Assembly: GCF_004028235.1 (NCBI RefSeq)
Contig: NZ_CP035037.1
Coordinates: forward strand, 1,240,001 to 1,304,000
Length of the DNA stretch: 64,000 bases
Origin: Leucobacter muris
GTDB taxonomy: Bacteria > Actinomycetota > Actinomycetes > Actinomycetales > Microbacteriaceae
Direction of reading: 5' to 3'
This document shows positions 46,512 through 55,880 of this stretch, one piece after another. The position numbers and the translations under genes are program-made. Position 1 is the stretch's first letter. The number at the start of each line of letters is the position of its first letter. The notes beneath the pieces were generated by a model that saw nothing but the letters and a program-made list of their open reading frames with translations, was not told where the DNA came from and ran no database searches.

Positions 46512-47426
46512 TCACTCGAGGGCCGAGATCGACCGCCGCACGGCCTCGGCGAGCTGCCGCACCGCCGTCGACGGCCCCCCGGGGCCCGCGGGCGCCGCGA
46601 GCAGCAGCTCGCGCGCGAAGCGGGGGTCGTCGATGGGGCGCAGCACCACGCCCTCGGGCGGGTTCGACGCGACGAGGCTCGGCACGAGGCCCACGGCCAT
46701 GCCCGCCGCGATGAGGCCCAGCACCACCGAGTAGTCGTCGGTGCGGATCGCGACGTCGATCTTGTGCCCCTCGACCTCGAACACCTCGCGCACGAGCTCG
46801 TCGAGCGTGTCGCCGGGGGTGGAGCCGACGACCCAGCTGTCCGAGGCGAGCGACAGCAGCGCGGACCGGTCGAATCTGGCGTGCGCGGCTGCGGGGTGCA
46901 CCGCGGGCAGGGCGACGAGCATCGGGTCGGTGAACAGGCGGGTGGTGTGCACCTCGGATCGGAACGGCAGCTGGTAGCTGCCCGCCGCGTAGACGAGCGC
47001 CGCGTCGAGCGTGTGCTGGTTGATGCGCGCCACGAGCGGCGCGACCTCTTCGAGCGTGGCGTCGAGTTCGATGCCGAGCTCGGAGACGCGGCCGACGATA
47101 CCGGGCAGCAGGCGCGCGGCTGCCGTGGGGAAGGTGCCGAAGCGCAGTCGGGTGCGCCCCAGCTGGGCCAGGTCGCGGACGTCGGTGAGCGCGCGGTCGG
47201 CGAGGCCGAGGATCTCCTCGCCGCGCTCGAGCATGAGGGCGCCCGCGGTGGTGAGCCTGCTGCCGCGCGTGCTGCGGGCCGTGAGGTCGGCGCCCACCAG
47301 GCGGTCGAGGTTCTTGAGGTGGTAGTCGACCGTGGGCTGGCTCTAGCCGAGGCGGGTGGCGGCGCGCGCCACCGAGCCCTCTGCGGCGACGGCGCTGAGG
47401 GCCTGGAGCTGGCGCAGATCGATCAT
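46512..47426 (-). pseudogene. LysR-family regulator gene interrupted by an in-frame amber codon
   Basis: From ATG 47426 the frame reads MIDLRQLQALSAVAAEGSVA and then RAATRLG, TAG, SQPTVDYHLKNLDRLVGADL. The amber codon is at 47343-47345 (codon 28), inside the recognition helix, where relatives have Tyr, Trp or Leu. The rest, to 46512, is intact: effector domain LRFGTFPTAAARLLPGIVGR, ending in RRSISALE. A second start at 47297 could give a 261-residue protein without the helix-turn-helix. Regulation is therefore probably lost unless the codon is read through. It is divergent from the decarboxylase gene, a usual LysR target arrangement. Confidence 0.85.
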
Positions 47427-47551
47427 CGGGTACCCCTCTTCCGTCTGGAGCTGAGCGGGGCCCTGACCCCCGTTCGTTCAAGACAGTATATGGTTCCCGG
47501 GAGGCGTTTGCGGGGTTCCGCCGCGCACCGCGCGCGCGAGATGCTGGGCCC

Positions 47552-49174
47552 ATGCTGCACCAGGAGACGACGCCCCCCGGTCTTCCCGCGCACGACGCGC
47601 TGATCGAGACGGCCACCGCGGAGGCGAACGCGCCCTTCGCGACCCAGGCTTCCGCGACGCCGCCCGTCGCGACGGGCCGCGTCGCGCCGCCGCGCTACGC
47701 CGAGGATCAGCACCGCATGCCGTACGCCGAGGCGATCGCGCGCTTCGGCGACTCGGCGCCGCTCTCGCTCATGGTGCCGGGGCACGGCAACGATCCCGAG
47801 GCGGGCGGCGAGCACATCGCCCGCCTCTTCGGCGGCCGCGTGGCGCAGCTCGACGTGCCGCTGCTGCTCGAGGGCATCGACGCGGGCGAGGACAGCCCGC
47901 TCGTGCAGTCGCAGCGCCTCGCCGCCGACGCGTGGGGGGCGAAGCGCAGCTGGTTCCTCACCAACGGCGCCTCACAGGCCAACCGCACCGCGGCGATCGC
48001 CGTGCGCGGGCTCGGCGAGCGCATCCTGATCCAGCGCGCGATGCACTCGAGCCTCACCGACGGCGTGCTGCTCTCGGGGCTCGTGCCCTCGTTCGTGGCG
48101 CCGTCGGTCGACTCGCGGCACGGCATCGCCCACGGTCTCACGCCCGAGGCGCTCGACGCGGCGCTGACGCGCGAGGCGCGTGCAGGGCGCGCGGTGTCGA
48201 GCGTCTACGTCGTCTCGCCGAGCTACTTCGGATCCGTGGCCGACGTGGCGGGCCTCGCCGAGGTGTCGCACCGGCACGGAGCGGCGATCATCGTCGACAA
48301 CGCGTGGGGTGCGCACTTCGGCTTCCACCCCGAGCTGCCCGAGTCGCCCGCGCGTCTCGGCGCCGACCTCGTGGTGTCGAGCACGCACAAGCTGGCTGGT
48401 TCGCTCACGCAGTCGGCGATGCTGCACCTCGGCCACGGCCCCTTCGCCGACCGCCTCGAACCGCTCGTCGCGCGCGCGTTCAGCATGACCTCGTCGACGT
48501 CGATGAGCGGGGTGCTCATGGGTTCGCTCGATGCGGCTCGACACGCGATCGCCACGGGGGAGGGGCGCATCGGGCGGGCGGTGCGGGCCGCCGGCGAGAT
48601 CCGGGGTCGCCTGGCGCTCGATCCACGGTTCTCCGACATCGGCGACGGTTTCTCCGCGTTCCCCGACATCGCCGAGACCGACCCCCTGCGCATTCCGATT
48701 GACGTCTCGCGTCTGAGGCGCAGCGGGCACTGGGTGCGCGCCGCGTTGAAGGAGCGCCACGGCGTCTACCTCGAGATGTCGACGGCCACGAGCGCGGTCG
48801 CCGTGATCGGCGCGATCCGCGAGGTCGACGTCGACCGCTTCATGGCCGCGCTCGACGAGGTCGCTCGCGAGGCCGAGCGGCTGGGGGTCGAGGCGGTGCA
48901 CGAGTTCCCCGAACTGCCCGAGCCGGGTGAGCTGCGCATGCTGCCGCGCGACGCGTACTTCTCGGCGAGCGAGGTCGTGCCCGCCGAGCAGGCCGTCGGG
49001 CGCATCTCGGCCGACACGCTCGCCGCATACCCTCCGGGCATTCCGAACATGCTGCCCGGCGAGGAGGTCACCGCCGACACCGTCGAGTTCCTGCGAGCCG
49101 TCGCGGCGTCGCCCACTGGCTACGTGCGCGGCGCGGTCGACGCCGAGGTGTCGGGCATCCGCGTGGTCGTCTGA
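47552..49174 (+). CDS. PLP-dependent Orn/Lys/Arg decarboxylase-family protein
   Basis: 540 residues from ATG 47552. The fold-type I signature is VSSTHKLAGSLTQSAMLHLG, with the Schiff-base lysine in STHK, and a cofactor aspartate in IVDNAWGAHFGFHP. WFLTNGASQANRTAAIAVRG is typical of basic amino-acid decarboxylases. The N-terminal 45 residues are a low-complexity extension. Products would be cadaverine, putrescine or agmatine, so it may link to the ureohydrolase at 29391. The substrate is not determined. It lies opposite the disrupted LysR gene. Confidence 0.88.
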   Translation: MLHQETTPPGLPAHDALIETATAEANAPFATQASATPPVATGRVAPPRYAEDQHRMPYAEAIARFGDSAPLSLMVPGHGNDPEAGGEHIARLFGGRVAQLDVPLLLEGIDAGEDSPLVQSQRLAADAWGAKRSWFLTNGASQANRTAAIAVRGLGERILIQRAMHSSLTDGVLLSGLVPSFVAPSVDSRHGIAHGLTPEALDAALTREARAGRAVSSVYVVSPSYFGSVADVAGLAEVSHRHGAAIIVDNAWGAHFGFHPELPESPARLGADLVVSSTHKLAGSLTQSAMLHLGHGPFADRLEPLVARAFSMTSSTSMSGVLMGSLDAARHAIATGEGRIGRAVRAAGEIRGRLALDPRFSDIGDGFSAFPDIAETDPLRIPIDVSRLRRSGHWVRAALKERHGVYLEMSTATSAVAVIGAIREVDVDRFMAALDEVAREAERLGVEAVHEFPELPEPGELRMLPRDAYFSASEVVPAEQAVGRISADTLAAYPPGIPNMLPGEEVTADTVEFLRAVAASPTGYVRGAVDAEVSGIRVVV

Positions 49175-49241
49175 GCCTGCGCGGTCCGGGGTCCGGCGGT
49201 TCGAAGCGGGTTGTGTCGGGGTCGCTGCTTCGGGGCGTGTT

Positions 49242-49290
49242 GATGCTTCGGATCTGACCGATGCTTCGGATCTGACCGATGCTTCGGATC
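49242..49290. repeat. 18-bp tandem repeat, about 2.7 copies
   Basis: The unit GATGCTTCGGATCTGACC occurs at 49242-49259 and 49260-49277, then as a partial copy to 49290. It lies in the 242-bp spacer between the decarboxylase gene and the small membrane protein, upstream of the hairpin. Confidence 0.85.
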
Positions 49291-49355
49291 GAATCGGGGG
49301 TTCCGCTCCGAAACATCGGTGAGACCCGAAGGAACGGCGACACGCACGACGCCGG

Positions 49356-49405
49356 ATACGCGAGCGGGCGGCGGATCCAGAAGGATCCGCCGCCCGCTCG
49401 CGTAT
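49356..49405. terminator. 23-bp perfect hairpin between convergent genes
   Basis: Arms 49356-49378 and 49383-49405 are perfectly complementary over 23 bp with a 4-nt loop (AGAA). It is the strongest hairpin in the window and ends 11 bp before the stop of the convergent small gene, so it can terminate both transcripts. Confidence 0.8.
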
Positions 49406-49416
49406 GGCTCGGAAGC

Positions 49417-49641
49417 CTACTTCTTCTTCTCGAAGAGGTTGCCCACCAGGGTCGAGCCGATGAGCACCACGGCCAGCAGCACCACGCCGACGATCGAGAT
49501 CGCCACCACGTCGAGCGGCTGACCCGCGGTCGAGAACATCGACTCGTGGTCGTGCCCGTCGTGGGCGAAGGCGGGCACCGCCACGAAGACCGAGGCGATG
49601 GCTGCGGTCACGGCGGCGGCGATACGGGTGCGGATCTTCAC
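49417..49641 (-). CDS. Small membrane protein with signal peptide and His-rich segment
   Basis: 74 residues: signal peptide (1-26, cleavage after AFA), a short histidine-rich piece HDGHDHE, a linker, then one membrane helix (VVAISIVGVVLLAVVLIGST) and a basic C-terminus FEKKK. The mature N-terminus lies outside, where HDGHDHE could bind metal ions. No family is recognised. GGAGACACC precedes ATG 49641. It is the only gene between the decarboxylase and the ABC exporter, without apparent operon partners. Confidence 0.78.
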   Translation of the reverse strand: MKIRTRIAAAVTAAIASVFVAVPAFAHDGHDHESMFSTAGQPLDVVAISIVGVVLLAVVLIGSTLVGNLFEKKK

Positions 49642-49704
49642 GGTGTCTCCTCGCGAATGTCGTGATGCTGGTGCGGCGAGCCCGTGAGGCGCACCGCGAT
49701 GCGT

Positions 49705-50409
49705 CTATCCTATCCCGCCGACGACGGCCTCGCGCACGCGGCCGTCGATCACCGAGACCAGTTCGTCGAGGCTGCCCTCGTGCACGAGGTCGTGGGTGAC
49801 GAGCAGCGTGGCGGTGCCGCGTTCGTGCGTGAGGCGCGCGATGAGGTCCATGATCTCGGCGCCCCGCTCGCGGTCGAGCGCGCTCGTCGGTTCGTCCACG
49901 AGCAGCACCTCGGGGGCGTGCACGAGGGCGCGGGCGATCGCGACGCGCTGCCGTTGCCCGCCCGAGAGCTGATGCGGGCGCTTGTCGCGCTGCGCCTCGA
50001 GGCCGACCGCGGCGAGGAGCTCGTCGGCGCCGCCGCGCACGAGCGCGCGCCGCGCGGCCCGCTCGGAGCGGCCGCCCCCGAGCTCCGCCATCGCGAGCAG
50101 CTGCTCGCGCGCGGTGAGCGAGGGCAGCAGGTTGGACTGCTGGAAGACGATGCCGATGCGCTCGCGGCGCAGTGCCGCCGCCTCGCGGCACGTGAGCGCG
50201 GCGGCGTCGAGGTCGCCGATCATCACGCGGCCCGAATCCGGCCGGATCAGCGTCGCGGCGACCGCGAGCAGACTCGACTTGCCCGAGCCGGAGGGCCCGG
50301 TGATGCCGGTGACGCGCCCGGCGGGGGCGTCGAGCGACACCCGGTCGAGGGCGGTGATGCGTCCCTCGCCGTCGGGGAAGGTCAGGGTGACGTCGTGCAG
50401 CTGGATCAT
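49705..50409 (-). CDS. ABC exporter ATP-binding protein (LolD/MacB type)
   Basis: 234 residues. Walker A GPSGSGKSS, Q-loop VFQQSNLLPSLTAREQ, signature LSGGQRQRVAIARALV, Walker B VLLVDEPTSALD and H-loop VTHD are present. The start overlaps the permease stop by ATGA. The two genes are divergent from the histidine kinase, which suggests that the two-component system regulates this exporter. Such systems often handle peptides or cell-envelope stress. Confidence 0.9.
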   Translation of the reverse strand: MIQLHDVTLTFPDGEGRITALDRVSLDAPAGRVTGITGPSGSGKSSLLAVAATLIRPDSGRVMIGDLDAAALTCREAAALRRERIGIVFQQSNLLPSLTAREQLLAMAELGGGRSERAARRALVRGGADELLAAVGLEAQRDKRPHQLSGGQRQRVAIARALVHAPEVLLVDEPTSALDRERGAEIMDLIARLTHERGTATLLVTHDLVHEGSLDELVSVIDGRVREAVVGGIG

Positions 50410-51509
50410 CGGTGGCTCCCGAGGGCGGTGAGGGGGTCGGAGGACGTGACGGATCGGAGCGCGAACGCGGCTCCGGCGAGGCCGAGCGCCGCCATGACGG
50501 CCGCGGGGGCGATCGTGGTCAGCGGGCTCAGCAGGAACGGGAGTGCGGTGCCGACGAGCGCGCCGAGCCCGACCACGACGGCGAGTCCGACGCCGATGCC
50601 GGCGACGAGCACGACGAGCGCCTGCCCGAGCGCGTCGCGCACGAGCGAGCCCGTGGTCGCGCCGAGCGCCTTCAGAACGGCGACGTCGGCCGAGCGCTGC
50701 ATGGTCCAGACGGTGAAGAAGGCGCCGACCACGAGTGCCGAGATGCCGAACAGCAGCGCGATCATCAGCCCGAGCGAGCCGATCTCGGATCGGAACGTCT
50801 CGAGCGCGGTGAGGCTCGCGAGCGGCGTCTCGGCGCTGGTGCCCGTGCGCTGCGCGAGCCCCTCCCAGTCGGGCGAGCCGGAGACGGCGAGCAGCGTCGG
50901 CTCACCGTTGCCTCCCACGCGCTCGTCGGCGGCGGCCCAGGCGGCCGGTGTCATGACCACGACGGGGGTGTGGCTGTACCAGGCGTCGCCGCCGATCCGT
51001 GCGACGCGGTACTCGGCACCCGTGATGGTGATCGAGTCGCCCACCGTCGCGTCGAGCTCGCGGGCCGCGCCGGATGAGAGCCCCACCTCATCGTAGCTCG
51101 CCGGCGCGAGTTCGACGACCGCCGTCGCATCGGGCGCCGATCCCGCGATCCCGTCCGCGCCCGCGAGACCGAACAGCGCGACACCCGAGGGCGACCCGGA
51201 TCCCGCGACCTCCGCCCGGGACTGCACGATGCCCACGGGCGTCACCGCATCGACGCCGGGGGCCTCGCGCCAGCCCGAGATCGCGGCCTCGTCCAGGGCG
51301 GAGGTGGCGAAGCTCGCCCCCTCGCCCGAGGCGTCCTGCAGCACGAGGCGGTCGCCGGGCAGTGCGAGCACTCCCGAGACGTTCTGGGAGGCGAGGCCTC
51401 CCGTCAGGCCCGAGAGGAAACCCACGAGCAGGGTGATGAGAGCCACGACGGCCCCGATGAGCACGAATCTCCCGCGGGCGAAGCGCAGGTCTCTCCAGGC
51501 GACGAACAC
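50406..51509 (-). CDS. FtsX-like ABC transporter permease
   Basis: 367 residues with the FtsX/MacB layout: helix 1 near residues 15-37, a large extracytoplasmic domain (about 40-240), and three C-terminal helices (LGLMIALLFGISALVVGAFF, ALVVLVAGIGVGLAVVVGLG and ITTIAPAAVM-like). It pairs with the downstream ATPase gene, overlapping by ATGA. Substrate is unknown; an exporter or mechanotransmission role is typical. Confidence 0.88.
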   Translation of the reverse strand: MFVAWRDLRFARGRFVLIGAVVALITLLVGFLSGLTGGLASQNVSGVLALPGDRLVLQDASGEGASFATSALDEAAISGWREAPGVDAVTPVGIVQSRAEVAGSGSPSGVALFGLAGADGIAGSAPDATAVVELAPASYDEVGLSSGAARELDATVGDSITITGAEYRVARIGGDAWYSHTPVVVMTPAAWAAADERVGGNGEPTLLAVSGSPDWEGLAQRTGTSAETPLASLTALETFRSEIGSLGLMIALLFGISALVVGAFFTVWTMQRSADVAVLKALGATTGSLVRDALGQALVVLVAGIGVGLAVVVGLGALVGTALPFLLSPLTTIAPAAVMAALGLAGAAFALRSVTSSDPLTALGSHR

Positions 51510-51682
51510 GATCTTCCTCTCCGGGCCGCGGTGAGACGGATCACGACCCGCTCACCAGCCTCCGCCTCGAGCGGATCGGAGGCATCGCCCGCGAGACCGG
51601 TTGCGCTCTGCACCGGACGGACGCGGCGAATCGAACTTTCGGTTGATGCGCGCCCGACGGCGACCGGCGTAGCCTGGGATCG
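51510..51682. promoter_or_regulatory. Divergent promoter region of the ABC exporter and two-component system
   Basis: 173 bp between ATG 51509 (leftward) and ATG 51683 (rightward). No strong palindrome stands out. This is where the response regulator would be expected to act on the exporter, but no direct repeats were identified by eye. Confidence 0.35.
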
Positions 51683-53029
51683 ATGTCGCACCGCACCACG
51701 CTCACGCCCGTCTTCGCCGGGCTGCGCATCGGGCTGCACGCGCTGCTCGTCGCCCTCGCCGCTTTCGCCGTGGTGCGCGCCATCGCGCTCGACGACCCCC
51801 GCTGGCCGTGGGTGCTGACGCTCGCGGCGCTCTTCGTCGGTCTCTACCTGTTCGGGGCCGCGGCGGCGCGCAGGGGAGCGCGGAGCGCTCGGCAGGGGGA
51901 GGGCCACCGGAGCGGTCCGAGCGATGGTGGCGACCGGTTCGACCGGGGGCGCCCGGGCGCACCGGTCGATCCCGCTGGCCCGGCCGGTCGCGGCGGCGTC
52001 CGCGCGCGGTGGGCGGCGCCGGCCTGGATCCTCGCCCTCACGATGCTCTGGGCCGCACTCGTCTGGCTCGCGCCCGACGGCGCCTATCTCGTCTTCCCCA
52101 TGTTCTTCCTCTACCTGCACGTGCTGCCCGGAGCGCTCGGAGTCGGGGCGGTCGTGGCGGGCACGGCGATCGCGATCGCCGCACTCGGATCCCACCACGG
52201 CTTCAGCGTCGGCGGTGTGCTGGGGCCGCTCGTCGGAGCCGGGGTCGCGATCCTCATCGGCCTCGGCTACCGCGCACTGGCGCTGGAGGCCCGGGAGCGG
52301 GAGGAACTCGTCTCCGAACTGCTGCTCACCCGCGAGCGGCTCGCCGAGACCGAGCGCCAGCAGGGCGCTCTCGCCGAGCGGGCGCGGCTGGCGAGGGAGA
52401 TCCACGACACGGTCGCCCAGGGGCTCTCGAGCATCCAGATGCTGCTGCGCGCGGCCGAACGGGACGCCCCCGAGGGCGCCGCGCTGCGGCACGTGCGGCT
52501 CGCGCGTGAGACCGCGGCCGAGAACCTCGCCGAGACGCGGCGATTCATCCGCGAGCTCACCCCCGCGACGCTCGACGGCGGTCTCGCGGCGGCGCTGCAC
52601 CGGCTCGCCGCCGACCAGAGCCGCCGCGCCGGCCTGCGCATCGACGTCGAGGTGGGCGACGGCGCCGGGGGCGAGGGCGGAGTCGCGCTGCCGATGGACA
52701 CGCAGAGCGCCCTGCTGCGCATCGCGCAGGGGGCCGTCTCGAACGCCGTGCGCCACTCGGCCGCCGGGCGGGCCCGGATCGCGCTGCGGCGGGAGGGCGA
52801 GGCGGTCGTGCTCGTGGTGAGCGACGACGGCGTCGGCTTCGACCCGGCGCGCGTCGCCGTGCGCGAAGCCGACCGCGACTCCTTCGGGCTGCGGGCGATC
52901 GAGGAGCGGGCCCGTCAACTCGGCGGCACCCTCGAGATCGACTCCGCCCCCGGGTCGGGCACCCAGCTGCGTGTGACGGTCGCCGCGGCACCGCGCTCAC
53001 CGGAGCCAGGTGAGGGGATCGGGCGATGA
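51683..53029 (+). CDS. Sensor histidine kinase (NarL-type, HisKA_3)
   Basis: 448 residues. Helices cover about 15-60 and 112-195 (a mostly membrane sensor with little extracytoplasmic domain). These are separated by a Gly/Arg-rich insert (62-110). A coiled coil (200-236) leads to the phosphoacceptor AREIHDTVAQGLSS with His241. The HATPase domain shows SNAVRHSAAGRARIAL and SDDGVGFDP. The gene overlaps the response regulator by ATGA. With few outside residues, it may sense membrane stress or a transporter. Confidence 0.9.
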   Translation: MSHRTTLTPVFAGLRIGLHALLVALAAFAVVRAIALDDPRWPWVLTLAALFVGLYLFGAAAARRGARSARQGEGHRSGPSDGGDRFDRGRPGAPVDPAGPAGRGGVRARWAAPAWILALTMLWAALVWLAPDGAYLVFPMFFLYLHVLPGALGVGAVVAGTAIAIAALGSHHGFSVGGVLGPLVGAGVAILIGLGYRALALEAREREELVSELLLTRERLAETERQQGALAERARLAREIHDTVAQGLSSIQMLLRAAERDAPEGAALRHVRLARETAAENLAETRRFIRELTPATLDGGLAAALHRLAADQSRRAGLRIDVEVGDGAGGEGGVALPMDTQSALLRIAQGAVSNAVRHSAAGRARIALRREGEAVVLVVSDDGVGFDPARVAVREADRDSFGLRAIEERARQLGGTLEIDSAPGSGTQLRVTVAAAPRSPEPGEGIGR

Positions 53030-53646
53030 TCCGGATCGTACTGGCCGACGACCACCCGGTCGTGCGCGCGGGGGTGCGGGCCCTGCTCGAGTGCGAGCGC
53101 GACCTCGAGATCGTGGGCGAGGCGGCCACGCCGGACGCCGCCGTCGCGCTCGCCGCCGGCGCGGAGCCGGACGTCGTGCTCATGGATCTGCAGTTCGGGG
53201 CCTCCGGCAGCGGGGCCGAGGCCACGCGCCGCATCCGGGCTCAGGTTCACCCGCCCGCGGTGCTCGTGCTCACCAACTACGACACCGACGGCGACATCCT
53301 GAGCGCGGTGGAGGCCGGCGCGAGCGGCTACCTGCTGAAAGACGCCCCGCCCGACGAGCTCGTCGCGGCGGTGCGCGCGGCGGCCGCCGGCGAGAGCGCT
53401 CTCGCGCCCGCGATCGCGGGGCGGCTGCTCGCGCGGCTGCGCGCGCCGGCCGTGAGTCTCAGCGCCCGCGAGATCGAGGTGCTGCAGCTCGTGGCGGCGG
53501 GGCGCACGAACGGCGGAATCGCGGCCGAGCTGCACATCACCGACGCCACGGTGAAGTCGCACCTCGTGCACGTCTACGACAAGCTGGGAGTCTCGACCCG
53601 CACGGCCGCGGTCGCCGCGGCCCGCGAGCTCGGCGTGCTGCGCTGA
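53026..53646 (+). CDS. NarL/FixJ-family response regulator
   Basis: 206 residues. Receiver domain (1-120) with the acidic pair Asp8/Asp9, phosphorylated Asp54 (VLMDLQF) and the conserved Lys in YLLKDAP. The C-terminal LuxR-type helix-turn-helix is LSAREIEVLQLVAAGRTNGG followed by DATVKSHLVHVYDKLGV. It overlaps the kinase gene by ATGA. A likely target is the divergent ABC exporter promoter. Confidence 0.92.
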   Translation: MIRIVLADDHPVVRAGVRALLECERDLEIVGEAATPDAAVALAAGAEPDVVLMDLQFGASGSGAEATRRIRAQVHPPAVLVLTNYDTDGDILSAVEAGASGYLLKDAPPDELVAAVRAAAAGESALAPAIAGRLLARLRAPAVSLSAREIEVLQLVAAGRTNGGIAAELHITDATVKSHLVHVYDKLGVSTRTAAVAAARELGVLR

Positions 53647-53744
53647 GTGAGGCACCGAGCATCTCTCGCGACCGCGCCCGGGGCGGGCGGCCGCGTTGCG
53701 GGCCTGCGGTCGCGGCCCGCGGCGCCGGAACCTAGGCTGGAGCC

Positions 53745-54131
53745 GTGAACGAACAGGATCCCTGCCCCTGCGGTCGCGACGTCGCCTATGCGGAGTGCTG
53801 CGGCCCGCTGCACGCCGGCGCCGCGGCACCCACGGCCGAGCGGCTCATGCGCTCCCGCTACAGCGCGTTCGCCCTCGGCGACGCGGGCTACCTGCTCGCG
53901 ACCTGGGACCCCGCCACGCGCCCGGCCGAGCTCGAGCTCGATCCGGGCGTCGAATGGCGGCGCCTCTTCATCCACGGCGCCTCCGCGGGCGGCCCCTTCG
54001 ACCGGCGGGGCTCCGTCGACTTCACGGCGATCGCGCGCACGTCCGAGGGGCGACTCGAACAGAGCGAGCGCAGCGAATTCCGCCGATCGGCTGAGGGTCG
54101 CTGGCTCTACGTCGACGGTGAGGTCGTGTAG
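53745..54131 (+). CDS. YchJ/UPF0225 family protein with SEC-C-type zinc motif
   Basis: 128 residues from GTG 53745. The N-terminal DPCPCGRDVAYAECCGPLH carries the Cys-rich SEC-C-like metal motif. The rest fits the NTF2-like YchJ domain: ERLMRSRYSAFALGDAGYLL and RSEFRRSAEGRWLYVDGE. Function is unknown. It is a stand-alone gene before the oxidoreductase. Confidence 0.88.
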   Translation: MNEQDPCPCGRDVAYAECCGPLHAGAAAPTAERLMRSRYSAFALGDAGYLLATWDPATRPAELELDPGVEWRRLFIHGASAGGPFDRRGSVDFTAIARTSEGRLEQSERSEFRRSAEGRWLYVDGEVV

Positions 54132-54192
54132 CGAGGGCGCGTCCGTCGCACCCGCTGCGCGACGGGTGTCGGCTCGCGCTACAGTGGAGCGC

Positions 54193-55806
54193 ATGGTCAG
54201 TGAAGACTCGAACTACACCCACGACGTCGTCATCGTCGGCGGCGGGCACAACGCGCTCGTCGCCGCCGCATACCTCGCCCGCGCGGGCAAACGCACGGTG
54301 GTGCTCGAGCGCCTCGACCACCTGGGCGGGGCGGCCGTGTCCGAGCAGCCCTGGCCGGGCGTCGAAGCACGCCTCTCGCGCTACTCCTACCTCGTGAGCC
54401 TGCTGCCCCGGCAGATCATCGACGACCTCGGTCTCGAGATCCAGCTCGCGCGCCGCCGCTACTCGTCGTACACACCCGACCCCGCCGACCCGTCGCGCGG
54501 CGTGCTCGTCGACAACGGCGACGCCGAGGCGACCGCGGCCTCCTTCGAGCGGGTCACCGGCGACCGCGGCGAGGCCGCCCGCTTCGACGCCTTCTACGAG
54601 CGCCTCGCCCCGCTCGCGCAGCGACTGTTCCCCACGGTCACCGATCCGCTCAAGCGTCGCTCCGAGGTGCGCGCCGCGGTCGACGGCCTCGGCGACGACG
54701 AGCTCTGGCGCGACCTCTTCGAGCGCCCGATCGGCGAGTGGATCCGCTCCGCCCTCGACACCGACATCGCCCGCGGAATCGCGCTGACCGACGGTCTCAT
54801 CGGCACCTTCGCGAGCGCCGATGACCCGTCGCTGCGGCAGAACCGCTGCTTCCTCTACCACGTGATCGGCGGCGGCACCGGCGACTGGGACGTGCCGGTC
54901 GGCGGGATGGGGCGGGTGAGCGGCGAGATCGAGCGGGCCGCGCGCGACGCGGGCGCCGAGCTGCGCACGGGAGCCGATGTCGAGGCGATCACGGCCGAGG
55001 GCGAGGTGCGGATCGGCACCGGCCCGACCTCCGAGACGCTGCGCGGCAGACTCGTGCTGAGCGGGGTGGGGCCGGCCGTGCTCGAGCGCCTGCTGGCCGC
55101 GGGCGGCGCACCGGCCGCCGCCGTCGCCGAGGCGCCCGAGCACCCCGCCGGTGCGCAGGTGAAGATCAACATGCTGCTGAAGCGTCTGCCCCAGCTGCGC
55201 GATGAGCACGTCGATCCGCGCGCCGCCTTCGCGGGCACCTTCCACATCAACGAGACGCTGGCCCAGCTCGAGGCCGCGCACGCGGCGGGAGCGGGCGGAT
55301 CGCTGCCAGACCCCCTGCCGGCAGAGATCTACTGCCACTCGCTCACCGACCCGTCGATCCTCGGCCCCGAGCTGCAGGCAGAGGGCGCGCAGACGCTCAC
55401 GCTCTTCGGGCTGCACGTGCCGCACGCCCTCGTCACCGACGACAACAACGACGAGTTGCGCGAGCAGCTGGTCGCCGCGGCACAGCGCTCGCTCGACTCG
55501 GTGCTCGCCGAGCCGATCGTCGACTGCCTCTACACCGCACCGGACGGCACCCCGTGCATCGAGGCCCGCACCACCCTCGACCTCGAGCGCTCGCTCGGCA
55601 TGATCGGCGGAGACATCTTCCACGGCGCGCTCTCGTGGCCGTGGGCCGACGACGACGAACCGCTCGACACCCCGGCCCGGCGCTGGGGTGTGGCGACCGA
55701 CCTGCCGAACGTGCTCGTCTGCGGCTCTGGGGCGAGGCGAGGCGGCGCCGTCAGCGGCATCGGCGGGCACAACGCGGCGCAGGCCGCCCTCGAGATCCTC
55801 GGCTAG
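54193..55806 (+). CDS. FAD-dependent oxidoreductase, phytoene desaturase/carotene isomerase-like
   Basis: 537 residues from ATG 54193. The Rossmann FAD-binding site is DVVIVGGGHNALVAAAYLAR followed by VVLERLDHLGG. The C-terminal FAD-contact motif is LVCGSGARRGGAVSGIGGHN. It matches the NAD(P)/FAD-dependent group often annotated as phytoene desaturase-like and related to vertebrate PYROXD2/carotene-desaturase-like proteins. No carotenoid genes are adjacent, so the substrate is open. Confidence 0.87.
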   Translation: MVSEDSNYTHDVVIVGGGHNALVAAAYLARAGKRTVVLERLDHLGGAAVSEQPWPGVEARLSRYSYLVSLLPRQIIDDLGLEIQLARRRYSSYTPDPADPSRGVLVDNGDAEATAASFERVTGDRGEAARFDAFYERLAPLAQRLFPTVTDPLKRRSEVRAAVDGLGDDELWRDLFERPIGEWIRSALDTDIARGIALTDGLIGTFASADDPSLRQNRCFLYHVIGGGTGDWDVPVGGMGRVSGEIERAARDAGAELRTGADVEAITAEGEVRIGTGPTSETLRGRLVLSGVGPAVLERLLAAGGAPAAAVAEAPEHPAGAQVKINMLLKRLPQLRDEHVDPRAAFAGTFHINETLAQLEAAHAAGAGGSLPDPLPAEIYCHSLTDPSILGPELQAEGAQTLTLFGLHVPHALVTDDNNDELREQLVAAAQRSLDSVLAEPIVDCLYTAPDGTPCIEARTTLDLERSLGMIGGDIFHGALSWPWADDDEPLDTPARRWGVATDLPNVLVCGSGARRGGAVSGIGGHNAAQAALEILG

Positions 55807-55880
55807 CGGCGCCGGCCCTGCGCCCGGGCCCGGAATCGGGTCCGCGCGCCGGGGCCGAGCGTCGCTGCCGTCGGCTTGCG

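Noticed and set aside
53667..53714. A 9-bp inverted repeat with a 30-nt loop after the response regulator gene
   Set aside because: The stem is short and the loop long for this GC content; chance pairing is likely, so it was not called a terminator or a member of the hairpin family.
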